Source: CAZRIE01 sp964600075 (GTDB lineage Bacteria; Bacteroidota; Bacteroidia; Flavobacteriales; Flavobacteriaceae). From it: a DNA stretch of 11,324 nucleotides. Below the pieces are notes generated by a model. It saw only the letters and a program-made list of their open reading frames with translations, was not told the origin of the DNA and did not search any database. Numbering within the stretch: position 1 is the first letter of the stretch; the number at the start of each line of letters is the position of its first letter. The DNA is taken from the NCBI GenBank assembly GCA_964600075.1, contig CAZRIE010000129.1, forward strand, positions 1 to 11,324, in the 5' to 3' direction. Positions 1 to 6,617 of the stretch are shown here, piece by piece. A program made the position numbers and the translations under genes.

Positions 1-42
1 ACAATAAGTTCATGTGTTTAGGTTGGTTTTTTGATTTTGATG

Positions 43-78
43 AAAAGTCCGGGTTTGGTAGCCCGGACTTTTGCTTTT
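43..78 (+). terminator. Rho-independent terminator of a gene left of the window
   Basis: An 11-bp perfect stem (43-53 with 62-72, arms AAAAGTCCGGG and CCCGGACTTTT) encloses an 8-nt loop and is followed by GCTTTTT. The T-run lies on the right, so it fits a plus-strand gene ending before position 1. The hairpin also lies downstream of the decayed minus-strand gene ending at 91, but the minus side has only the four T built into the stem, so it would be weaker in that direction. Confidence 0.85.
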
Positions 79-90
79 TAGAAACTGCCT

Positions 91-363
91 TTAAGGATTT
101 TCAGTAGTGAGCATGATTTTCTTATCGGTCAACTGATACCCTGCAAAAACAACCTACGACCCCTTCGCTATTGAATTATCGGGTGCTATACTGTACTCTA
201 CAAACGGGTTGTCTTCTGCATCGGCGTTGGTCGATGCGGTCCTGAGGTTTTGAAATAGTATTTCTTCAACATGAGCCACTTGAAGGTGATCTTTGTTTCT
301 GTGATTTCTTTTTTTATGTCTTGAAAGAGATGATTTAGCCGTAGTAAATCTTGGTGCAATCAA
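91..363 (-). pseudogene. Decayed gene remnant of unknown family
   Basis: Reading the minus strand, one frame stays coding-like from about 300 down to a TAA at 91-93, interrupted only by a TAG at 154-156. The stretch before the TAG includes EDNPFVEYSIAPDNSIAKGS. The stretch after it reads VVFAGYQLTDKKIMLTTENP before the stop. A single C-to-T change from CAG (Gln) would explain the TAG. Upstream of about 300 the frame becomes basic and less convincing, while another minus frame reads LNHLFQDIKKEITETKITF, which suggests a frameshift near the A-run at 307-315. No ATG start is visible; the open frame begins only at a TTG at 361-363. I do not recognise the family. It could also be a chance open frame, but the continuity across the stop argues for decay. 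Confidence 0.45.
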
Positions 364-613
364 GGGTTATTTTTAAAGGGGTCATGTTAACGAAACGATA
401 AATCTTTGTGCGCAGCAAGGCTGGGAGGGAAGCATTTCACTCTTGCTTAAATCACTTGAACAATTTTGAAATAGGGTAATCAAAATGAGTCAAAATTAAC
501 ATAATATAACATTTTGTAGGAATTATTTTAAAAATCTAAAAACCAGTATTTTAAATAATATTAATTTTAGTTTTAGTTTATATATTTTCATTTTTGTTGA
601 AATACTCCTAAAG

Positions 614-681
614 AATGAGATATTTCTCTTTCTGACCCCCATTTTTTTATATTATTTGGGTTGTACAGAAAGTATCTCATT
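614..681. repeat. 68-bp imperfect inverted repeat
   Basis: The outer arms AATGAGATA (614-622) and TATCTCATT (673-681) are perfectly complementary over 9 bp. After a 5-nt bulge on the left, CTTTCTG (628-634) pairs with CAGAAAG (666-672), and further in AC-CCC (635-639) can pair with GGG and GT (658-664) with small bulges. The loop is AT-rich. Neither side has a T-run, so it does not look like an intrinsic terminator. It could be a small palindromic repeat of the REP or MITE type, or a protein-binding or RNA hairpin site. Confidence 0.55.
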
Positions 682-712
682 AAAATAACAAAGAAAAAAT
701 CAAAAGAAATAG

Positions 713-847
713 TTAGCCGACAACTTGATTAAGCATAAACTTTTTTAGTCCGTCTTCTTTTCTCTTAGCTCTTTTGTCTTTTTCGGAAATTGTTAAAAAC
801 CTGTCATAATTATCTACAAAGAACACTTCTTCAAATTTTCGATTTTC
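713..847 (-). other. Short open stretch, possible gene fragment or small ORF
   Basis: The minus strand is open from just after a TAG (848-850) to a TAA (713-715), 44 codons. The translation is rich in charged residues and includes FFVDNYDRFLTISEKDK and ends KKFMLNQVVG. There is no ATG start near the beginning; a GTG would give about 37 residues. It looks coding in composition, but part of that comes from the purine-rich strand. It could be the C-terminal relic of a gene lost by rearrangement next to guaA. I do not recognise a family. Confidence 0.25.
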
Positions 848-856
848 CTATTTTTG
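827..856 (+). promoter_or_regulatory. Putative guaA promoter (Bacteroidota type)
   Basis: TATTTTTG at 849-856 fits the Bacteroidota -7 consensus TAnnTTTG exactly. A TTC at 827-829 lies 19 bp upstream, where the -33 TTG is expected, so that element is imperfect. The box ends only 3 nt before the guaA ATG at 860, so the predicted transcription start falls at or next to the A of the ATG, implying a leaderless mRNA. The region is AT-rich, so a chance match is possible. Confidence 0.45.
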
Positions 857-859
857 CCC

Positions 860-2392
860 ATGCAAAACAACGTTCTTATTCTTGACTTCGGTTCGCAGTA
901 CACACAACTCATCGCCAGACGGGTTCGCGAACTGAATATTTTCTGTGAAATCAAACCCTATAACAAGCTTCCCGACGACTTATCTAGCTATAAAGCGGTG
1001 ATTCTTTCGGGATCTCCTTTTTCGGTTCGGGCCGATGATGCTCCGCACCCTGACCTTTCCGGAATAAAAGGAAAGAAACCGTTATTGGGTGTATGCTATG
1101 GAGCGCAATATTTAGCCCATTTTAATGGGGGTAAGGTCGAAAAATCGAATACACGTGAGTATGGTAGGGCACGTCTGACTGCAATTTCTAACGATGAACC
1201 TTTTTTCTATGAGATTTCGGAAGGCTCCCAAGTTTGGATGAGCCATGCCGATACTATAAAAGAACTTCCCGAGAATACAACGCTACTGGCAAGTACGAAC
1301 GATGTTAAGAATGCGGCATTTAAATTCGAAGGGGAAGACACTTATTGCATTCAATTCCACCCTGAAGTATACCATACTACTCAGGGTAAACAATTGTTGG
1401 AAAATTTCTTAATTCATATTGCTGGTCTCAAACAGACTTGGACACCCGATGCGTTTGTAGAATCTACAGTCGCCGGATTAAAGACAAAAATAGGTAGCGA
1501 CAAGGTCATCTTGGGATTGTCTGGCGGAGTTGACTCCACGGTTGCAGCCATATTGCTCCACAAGGCAATTGGAAAGCATTTACACTGTATTTTCGTCAAT
1601 AACGGTCTGCTCAGAAAAAACGAATTTCAAGATGTTCTAGATCAATATGAACACATGGGGCTAAATGTTAAAGGCGTTGATGCTTCGGCACGCTTTTTGG
1701 ATGCCTTGGCAGGGGAAAGTGATCCCGAAAAGAAACGTAAAATTATAGGTAGGGTCTTTATCGAAGTTTTCGATGACGAAGCCCATCTTGTAGAAGATGC
1801 CAAATGGTTGGCCCAGGGCACCATCTATCCCGATGTTATCGAGTCGGTCTCTGCTACAGGAGGGCCTTCAGCAACTATAAAAAGTCATCACAATGTGGGT
1901 GGCCTACCTGACTTTATGAAGCTTACAGTAGTGGAGCCGCTAAAAATGTTGTTCAAAGATGAGGTGCGAAGGGTCGGTAAGAGCATGGACATCGACGACG
2001 AACGCCTGGGCAGGCACCCATTTCCAGGTCCGGGATTGGCAATACGGATCTTAGGTGATATCACTCGCGAAAAGGTTGCCATTTTACAAGAAGTGGACCA
2101 TATTTTCATCAACGGATTACGAGATTGGGGGCTTTATGACAAGGTTTGGCAGGCCGGAGCGATGCTTTTGCCAGTAAATAGTGTAGGGGTAATGGGCGAT
2201 GAGCGCACTTATGAAAAATGTGTAGCTTTACGGGCTGTAGAAAGTACCGATGGAATGACGGCCGATTGGGTCAATTTGCCCTATGAATTTTTGCAAAAAA
2301 CATCGAACGATATTATCAATAAAGTGCCAGGCGTTAATAGGGTAGTATACGACATCAGCTCAAAACCCCCGGCGACCATAGAATGGGAGTAA
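860..2392 (+). CDS. guaA: GMP synthase (glutamine-hydrolysing)
   Basis: Cytosolic enzyme that converts XMP, ATP and glutamine to GMP, the last step of guanine nucleotide synthesis. The product is 510 residues, close to the usual 510-525. The N-terminal class I glutamine amidotransferase domain (about 1-190) has the nucleophile C79 in GVCYGAQ and H167/E169 in FHPEV. The ATP pyrophosphatase domain (about 195-385) has the P-loop SGGVDST at 221-227. The C-terminal dimerisation domain has GRHPFPGPGLAIRILG and ends KPPATIEWE, the standard terminus. The ATG at 860 is chosen because the only longer start, a TTG at 854, lies inside the putative -7 promoter box, and the ATG gives the normal family N-terminus (MQNNVLILDFGSQYTQLIAR). 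No Shine-Dalgarno sequence precedes it. An 85-nt gap with a palindrome separates it from the LysM gene. All catalytic residues are present. Confidence 0.98.
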   Translation: MQNNVLILDFGSQYTQLIARRVRELNIFCEIKPYNKLPDDLSSYKAVILSGSPFSVRADDAPHPDLSGIKGKKPLLGVCYGAQYLAHFNGGKVEKSNTREYGRARLTAISNDEPFFYEISEGSQVWMSHADTIKELPENTTLLASTNDVKNAAFKFEGEDTYCIQFHPEVYHTTQGKQLLENFLIHIAGLKQTWTPDAFVESTVAGLKTKIGSDKVILGLSGGVDSTVAAILLHKAIGKHLHCIFVNNGLLRKNEFQDVLDQYEHMGLNVKGVDASARFLDALAGESDPEKKRKIIGRVFIEVFDDEAHLVEDAKWLAQGTIYPDVIESVSATGGPSATIKSHHNVGGLPDFMKLTVVEPLKMLFKDEVRRVGKSMDIDDERLGRHPFPGPGLAIRILGDITREKVAILQEVDHIFINGLRDWGLYDKVWQAGAMLLPVNSVGVMGDERTYEKCVALRAVESTDGMTADWVNLPYEFLQKTSNDIINKVPGVNRVVYDISSKPPATIEWE

Positions 2393-2409
2393 AAATATGT
2401 TGGTTAAGG

Positions 2410-2466
2410 GTTAGTCGTTAAAAATATACTTTAACTGATACTGGCGTATAACCATTAACGAATAAC
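2410..2466. repeat. Imperfect palindrome between guaA and the LysM gene
   Basis: GTTAGTCGTTAA (2410-2421) and TTAACGAATAAC (2455-2466) pair over 12 positions with one mismatch. Inside an internal loop, TATAC (2425-2429) pairs with GTATA (2446-2450). There is no T-run, so it is not a standard terminator. From memory, short TTAACG/CGTTAA repeats occur between genes in flavobacteria. It may be such a repeat, or an mRNA-stabilising or processing hairpin between two cotranscribed genes. Confidence 0.5.
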
Positions 2467-2477
2467 GATTGGATTCA

Positions 2478-4670
2478 ATGAACTGGTTTTTTAAAAATAC
2501 AATAGCGTTAATTCTATTGGCCCTATCATTTTCAAACTGTAAGGCCCAGAAGTTTACCACACATGCCGTTAAGAAAGGGGAAACTTTAGAAGGTATTGCC
2601 AAACAATACCAAGTAACACCTTATACAATTCTTCAACTGAACAAGGAAATAAAGCAGGGTGATGCACTAAGAGCCAATACGATACTTGTGCTTCCAAAAG
2701 GAGAAAAGGCGCAGTCGAGTTCTTCGCAGCCCAAGGTGCTGACCAAGACCGAAGTTTCTGTTACACCAGCTTTGACCCAAGAAGAACCCATGGGGTTTAC
2801 CTCATATCGTGTTAGAAAAAAAGAAACCCTGTACGGCATAGCGAAGCGCTTCAATATTACCGAAGAGGATATCAAAAAGTATAATCCTGAGTTGTATTCT
2901 TCACCGTTACAAAGGAAGATGAGCTTGAAAATACCCAAATATAGACGGATAAGAACTGAGGAAAATGCGGTCTACGAAGAAGAGTTCGAAACCTATACGG
3001 TCGCTCCGAAAGAAACGCGATGGAGTATTGCCCATAAATATGGAATAACTATCGATAGTATGCTGGTACTTAATCCAGCACTTTCAAAAACGAGCAGTTA
3101 TCTCGCTACGGGTCAAGAGCTACGAATGCCCATATTACCGGGAAGTACTCTGGAGAATCAAGAAACGCAATTGTATATTTCATATACCGTACCACCTAAA
3201 ATGAATTTCTATCAGTTGGAGCAGAAATTTGGGGCGAAGTCCGATGAAATTGTACGTTTAAATCCTGAGATAGTGGAACGCAACGGATTGAAAGAAGGCA
3301 TGGTCATTCGTATTCCCCAAAAAAAGCTGGATGCTGGCGAGGTCAATACCGACAACTTCAATTTTTATGAGGTAAGGCCTAAACAGACCGAATTTTCCTT
3401 GACCCGTAAGTTTGGCTTGTCTTGGAGAGAGCTATTACTTTTGAATCCTGATTTGCAAGAAGGGCTCAAGGCCGGTATGGTTCTAAAATTACCTAAAGAT
3501 CAAGAGGGAGATTTTGAAGTTCGCAATTCACTTGTGCTAGATAAAATAAATTTGTTAGATAGCATCGATGTCGCAAATAGACCGAAGTTACTCTTTCTTT
3601 TGCCGTTTCGACTGGACAAACTTGACATGAGCGATACGACTGCCGTGGCGGAAATTATCGATAAAAGGAGTAGTTTAAAATTGAGTTTAGGTCTTTATTC
3701 AGGGGCTTTGGTAGCCCTTGATTCCATTGCCGACATAGGTATTTCAGTTGACGTCAAGACTTTTGACAACCAATTTAATCTGGCGAGGACCAAAGAAATT
3801 CTGCAACGAGAGAATCTAGGCGAGTATAATGCGATAGTCGGGCCAATAGACCTAGCCTCTTTAAAGGAGACAGCCATTAGAGCCAAGGGCAGCCAAGTGC
3901 CGGTTATCGCGCCAGGGCCTGCAGAGAGTAATTTAAGCCTTTCGAATGTGTTTTTTTCTTATACACCTGATATGGTGTTGCGAAAACAACTTTTAGATTA
4001 TATGGCCGGACAAAAAGAAGATCAAAATATGATTATCATCGCCGACTCTGCCCATGAGGCTGTACGCGATGCTATACTATTAAAATTTCCAGGGGCGAAA
4101 GTGGTAGAAGTCATCGAAGAAGAGAAAAATACTGGCGTTAACATTGAGAAATTAAAACTGCTATTATCCGATGAAACGGAGAATTGGGTTTTTGTGGAAA
4201 CCGATGACTTTAAATTAATATCTAGTGTGACCTCCATCTTAAATTCTTTTCATAATTCCCTTCTCGATGTGGAAGAACCGGACCGTGAAAAAGTTAAGAT
4301 GAGAATGTTTACCACTAATAGGGGTACTGCTTTCGAGAACGATGTTATATCGAATGACCATCTGTCCAACCTCCGTTTTACGTATCCGTCGGTTTTTAAA
4401 ATGCCGGCGAGTGACTCCTTTTCAAAGCGATATGAAAAACGGTTTGGCAGTTTGCCTGATAGATATGCCGTTCGTGGATTCGATCTAACGTACGATCTTT
4501 TGTTGAAACTGGCGTACAAAAATAATTTTATGGAAGTTTCTAAATTTATTGGCGAGACGGAATATTCGGGCAACAAGTTCAATTATGAAAAGGATGCCAC
4601 TTCTGGATATTTCAATCAGGCGTCATATATTATGACTTTCGAAGATTTGCGCATCAAGGAAGTTCAGTAG
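2478..4670 (+). CDS. Secreted five-LysM protein with periplasmic-binding-protein-like domain
   Basis: The product is 730 residues from the ATG at 2478; a TTG at 2469 would add three residues. Residues 1-24 form a signal peptide with a hydrophobic core. C21 could be a lipoprotein cysteine, but the preceding F-S-N is a poor lipobox, and signal peptidase I cleavage after CKA is equally likely. Five LysM-type repeats follow at about 28-73, 109-154, 172-219, 235-281 and 296-340, each with a Y/H-x-V start, a (G/K)ET or similar turn, an aromatic-basic helix and LNP. LysM domains bind peptidoglycan glycan strands. From about 369 to 725 the sequence reads as a type 1 periplasmic-binding-protein fold, with strands such as KLLFLLPF, NAIVGPIDLASLKE and QVPVIAPGPAESN. 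Annotation systems may label it an amino-acid ABC transporter substrate-binding protein, but no transporter genes are nearby. A role at the cell wall, as in the LpoA-type regulators of peptidoglycan synthases, is an inference. It probably shares a transcript with guaA. Confidence 0.85.
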   Translation: MNWFFKNTIALILLALSFSNCKAQKFTTHAVKKGETLEGIAKQYQVTPYTILQLNKEIKQGDALRANTILVLPKGEKAQSSSSQPKVLTKTEVSVTPALTQEEPMGFTSYRVRKKETLYGIAKRFNITEEDIKKYNPELYSSPLQRKMSLKIPKYRRIRTEENAVYEEEFETYTVAPKETRWSIAHKYGITIDSMLVLNPALSKTSSYLATGQELRMPILPGSTLENQETQLYISYTVPPKMNFYQLEQKFGAKSDEIVRLNPEIVERNGLKEGMVIRIPQKKLDAGEVNTDNFNFYEVRPKQTEFSLTRKFGLSWRELLLLNPDLQEGLKAGMVLKLPKDQEGDFEVRNSLVLDKINLLDSIDVANRPKLLFLLPFRLDKLDMSDTTAVAEIIDKRSSLKLSLGLYSGALVALDSIADIGISVDVKTFDNQFNLARTKEILQRENLGEYNAIVGPIDLASLKETAIRAKGSQVPVIAPGPAESNLSLSNVFFSYTPDMVLRKQLLDYMAGQKEDQNMIIIADSAHEAVRDAILLKFPGAKVVEVIEEEKNTGVNIEKLKLLLSDETENWVFVETDDFKLISSVTSILNSFHNSLLDVEEPDREKVKMRMFTTNRGTAFENDVISNDHLSNLRFTYPSVFKMPASDSFSKRYEKRFGSLPDRYAVRGFDLTYDLLLKLAYKNNFMEVSKFIGETEYSGNKFNYEKDATSGYFNQASYIMTFEDLRIKEVQ

Positions 4671-4748
4671 GCATTTAAAGAAAGCAGGAAAGAGTTAATT
4701 AATTGAACTTGTTCATGTCTTGCGCTTGAACTGTTAAACCCAAAAACA

Positions 4749-5153
4749 ATGACATCAAAGATTACCTATACCGGAGAGTTACGAACTACTTGCGAACATA
4801 TACGTTCGGGAAATACTTTTATTACGGATGCTCCGGTGGATAACAACGGTCTGGGTCAGGCCTTCTCACCTACCGATATCGTGGCGACAGGCTTAGGAGC
4901 TTGTATGATTACCGTAATGGGGATAAAGGCAAATGGGTTGGGTGTCGATTTGGCCAATTCTAACGTAGAAATCACCAAGCACATGACCGCAAGCCCCAGG
5001 AGAATTTCAAAAATTCAGGCAAAGTTAATTCTGCCATTAACAGTTTCCGAAAAAAACAGGAAAATTCTTGAGAACACGGCGAATACCTGTCCGGTTATTT
5101 ACAGTTTGCACCCAGATATTGAAAAGGAAATTTCATTCCATTGGGAGCTTTAA
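4749..5153 (+). CDS. OsmC/Ohr family protein
   Basis: A 134-residue cytosolic protein of the OsmC family, whose characterised members are thiol peroxidases that reduce organic hydroperoxides. The two family cysteines are present: C52 in GLGACMITVMG at the start of the long central helix, and C114 in NTCPVIYSLHP. The length fits the family. The N-terminal arginine important in Ohr-type enzymes is not clearly placed, so substrate and activity are uncertain, and many OsmC paralogues lack a known role. The ATG at 4749 follows an A-rich leader without a Shine-Dalgarno sequence. The gap to the LysM gene is 78 nt and contains a short palindrome (TGAACTTGTTCA, 4704-4715) but no terminator. The next gene overlaps its end by 13 nt, so the two are probably translated together. 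Confidence 0.9.
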   Translation: MTSKITYTGELRTTCEHIRSGNTFITDAPVDNNGLGQAFSPTDIVATGLGACMITVMGIKANGLGVDLANSNVEITKHMTASPRRISKIQAKLILPLTVSEKNRKILENTANTCPVIYSLHPDIEKEISFHWEL

Positions 5154-5677
5154 AATGCGTTCTGTTTACATTCATTGTTTGCCTTTCGGGCTTCGTTTTT
5201 GCCCAAGAGGAAGAGGTTATTCCGTGGCGTGCCGATAGAAAACTGCAATGGTCCGATTTTAAAGGTAGTTATCTGAAGACCCAATGGGCCGCTGCCACAA
5301 CGGCAAGTAGCATAAGCTATGAATTTTCGACCTTCGAGAAAAATGGCCAATTATATGTAGATTTCAAGGTCGGATGCGAATTTTATCCAAATAAATCATG
5401 GTACCGACCTGAATTGTGCGACTCTTTAATCTTGAGCCACGAGCAGTTGCATTTTGATATCGCCGAACTTCATGCGCGAAAAATGCGAAATCGTTTAGCT
5501 GAAACACAATTTACAAAGAACATTAAAGACGAGGTAAAGACAATCTACAAGGCTGTAATAAAAGAACTATATATCTTTCAAAATAAATACGACCACAAAA
5601 CTAATTTTTCAAGGAATTTGGAAAAGCAACTCATTTGGAACAAAATGATTGCCGACGCCTTGGTTGCGGAAAAGTGA
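5141..5677 (+). CDS. Secreted DUF922-family protein, putative zinc protease
   Basis: A 178-residue protein. Residues 1-21 form a typical signal peptide cleaved at FVFA|Q, so it acts in the periplasm or outside. The mature part has the DUF922 pattern: a W-x-x-DF motif near 37-40 (LQWSDFKG), then SHEQLHFDIAE with a zincin HExxH motif at H100-H104 and an acidic residue E109 as possible third ligand, then YDHKTNF and QLIWNKMI near the end. This family has been described as predicted secreted zinc-dependent proteases; I know of no established substrate. The start is unusual: between an in-frame TGA at 5120-5122 and the signal peptide there is no ATG or GTG, leaving TTG at 5141, inside the end of the OsmC gene. 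An AAGGA at 5124-5128 could serve as a distant ribosome-binding site. The ATG at 5155 is in the wrong frame. Confidence 0.75.
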   Translation: MGALKCVLFTFIVCLSGFVFAQEEEVIPWRADRKLQWSDFKGSYLKTQWAAATTASSISYEFSTFEKNGQLYVDFKVGCEFYPNKSWYRPELCDSLILSHEQLHFDIAELHARKMRNRLAETQFTKNIKDEVKTIYKAVIKELYIFQNKYDHKTNFSRNLEKQLIWNKMIADALVAEK

Positions 5678-5698
5678 CGGCCCTCTCTAGAATTTATG

Positions 5699-6568
5699 CT
5701 ATACGTCACAAATCGTAACGCCCTCTTTCAGAGCCGCTATCTGATCGTCCCAAGTAGGAATAAATTCTTGTGCCACATGACCTTTAAAACCTGTAGCTAA
5801 AATGGCCTTCATAATTGCAGGATAGAATAGCTCTTGAGTATCATTGATTTCATTTCGTCCTGGATTTCCACCAGTGTGGTAATGCCCAAAGTATTGGTGG
5901 TAGTCTTGTATATTTCTGATAATATCACCTTCCATAATCTGCATGTGGTAGATATCGTATAGTAATTTGAAATTTTCGGAATCTATTGCTTTGCAGAGTT
6001 CGACACCCCATGCACTATAGTCGCACATATAATCTTTATGGTTAACTTTTGAATTTAGTAGTTCCATTTGAATGATAACACCATGTTCTTTGGCGATTGG
6101 CATGATTTTTTGCAATCCATCAGCGCAGTTTTTGAGTCCGACCGCGTCGTCCATTCCATTTCGGTTGCCGCTAAAGCAGATAAGGTTCGTGAAACCGGCC
6201 TCTGCGACCTTCGGTATCATTTGTGTGTAATCTGCAATAAGCTCGGTATGTAACTTCGCATCGTTCCAGCCTTTTTCGATTCCGAAACCTGCTCCCCAGC
6301 ACATTGATGAATGAATGCCATATTTTTTCATCAAGGGCCAGTCTTCGGGCCCGGTAAGATCCATTGCCTTTATTCCCAAATCGTTTAGGCTTTTTAGAAA
6401 ATCTTCCATAGGAATGTCTTTGTAGCACCATCTACATACGCTATGATTGATATTTCCTTTCAGCTCGGCAGTCTCTTTATTTGGGGTGGGCATGGCATTC
6501 GCAGTTTTGCTGGCCATCACACCGATCGAGGCGGCGGCTGATGTACCTATAAATGTTCTTCGTTTCAT
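5699..6568 (-). CDS. Tat-exported sugar isomerase-like TIM-barrel protein (hydroxypyruvate isomerase family)
   Basis: A 289-residue protein of the xylose-isomerase-like TIM-barrel superfamily, closest by eye to hydroxypyruvate isomerase. Residues 1-25 form a twin-arginine signal peptide (MKRRTFIGTSAAAS, then TANA|M), so it is probably exported folded to the periplasm with its metal bound. Probable metal or catalytic residues are E169 in IIQMELLNSK, D205 in LLYDIYHMQ, H231 in GHYHTGGNPGRNEI, and E268 in VAQEFIPTWD; these match the positions of the two catalytic glutamates and metal ligands of Hyi-type enzymes. The substrate cannot be read from the sequence, since periplasmic homologues in Bacteroidota are poorly defined. 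It is the only intact gene on the minus strand. It converges on the DUF922 gene with a 21-nt gap and no clear terminator, and diverges from the DUF3820 gene across 49 bp. Confidence 0.85.
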   Translation of the reverse strand: MKRRTFIGTSAAASIGVMASKTANAMPTPNKETAELKGNINHSVCRWCYKDIPMEDFLKSLNDLGIKAMDLTGPEDWPLMKKYGIHSSMCWGAGFGIEKGWNDAKLHTELIADYTQMIPKVAEAGFTNLICFSGNRNGMDDAVGLKNCADGLQKIMPIAKEHGVIIQMELLNSKVNHKDYMCDYSAWGVELCKAIDSENFKLLYDIYHMQIMEGDIIRNIQDYHQYFGHYHTGGNPGRNEINDTQELFYPAIMKAILATGFKGHVAQEFIPTWDDQIAALKEGVTICDV

Positions 6569-6576
6569 GTTAATTT

Positions 6577-6584
6577 TATATTTG
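6577..6584 (+). promoter_or_regulatory. Putative -7 box for the DUF3820 gene
   Basis: TATATTTG matches TAnnTTTG exactly. It predicts a start near 6588 and a leader of about 30 nt. No clear -33 TTG is seen at the right distance (TTC at 6556-6558 is 18 bp away). The box lies 9 nt from the start codon of the divergent isomerase-like gene. Confidence 0.45.
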
Positions 6585-6591
6585 ACGTGAT

Positions 6592-6599
6592 TAAAGATA
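6592..6599 (-). promoter_or_regulatory. Possible -7 box for the isomerase-like gene
   Basis: On the minus strand the bases read TATCTTTA, one mismatch (final G to A) from TAnnTTTG. It would start transcription near 6588, about 20 nt before the ATG. There is no -33 element, so this is weak. Confidence 0.2.
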
Positions 6600-6617
6600 A
6601 ATTATTTAGTTTTAAAA

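Larger units (their letters stand above)
364..859. other. Gene-free AT-rich region upstream of guaA
   Basis: No convincing plus-strand gene is present. The stretch 480-600 is very AT-rich with frequent stops in all frames. It contains a 68-bp imperfect palindrome (614-681), a pyrimidine-rich tract (about 745-785) and, at its right end, the putative guaA promoter. On the minus strand 713-847 is open for 44 codons. I see no riboswitch core or RNA gene here. Confidence 0.6.

Noticed and set aside
395..410. AAATCTTTG resembling a -7 box
   Set aside because: The spacing between TA and TTTG is wrong for TAnnTTTG, and no gene follows within a sensible distance.
480..859. A purine riboswitch or other RNA element upstream of guaA
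   Set aside because: I see no conserved purine-riboswitch core, and the likely transcript start is at the guaA ATG.
854..862. TTG at 854 as the guaA start
   Set aside because: It lies in the putative promoter box and adds only MP before the standard GuaA N-terminus; the ATG at 860 fits better.
4700..4716. Palindrome TGAACTTGTTCA before the OsmC gene as an operator
   Set aside because: It is only 5 bp per arm, in AT-rich sequence, without a promoter box beside it; too weak to annotate separately.
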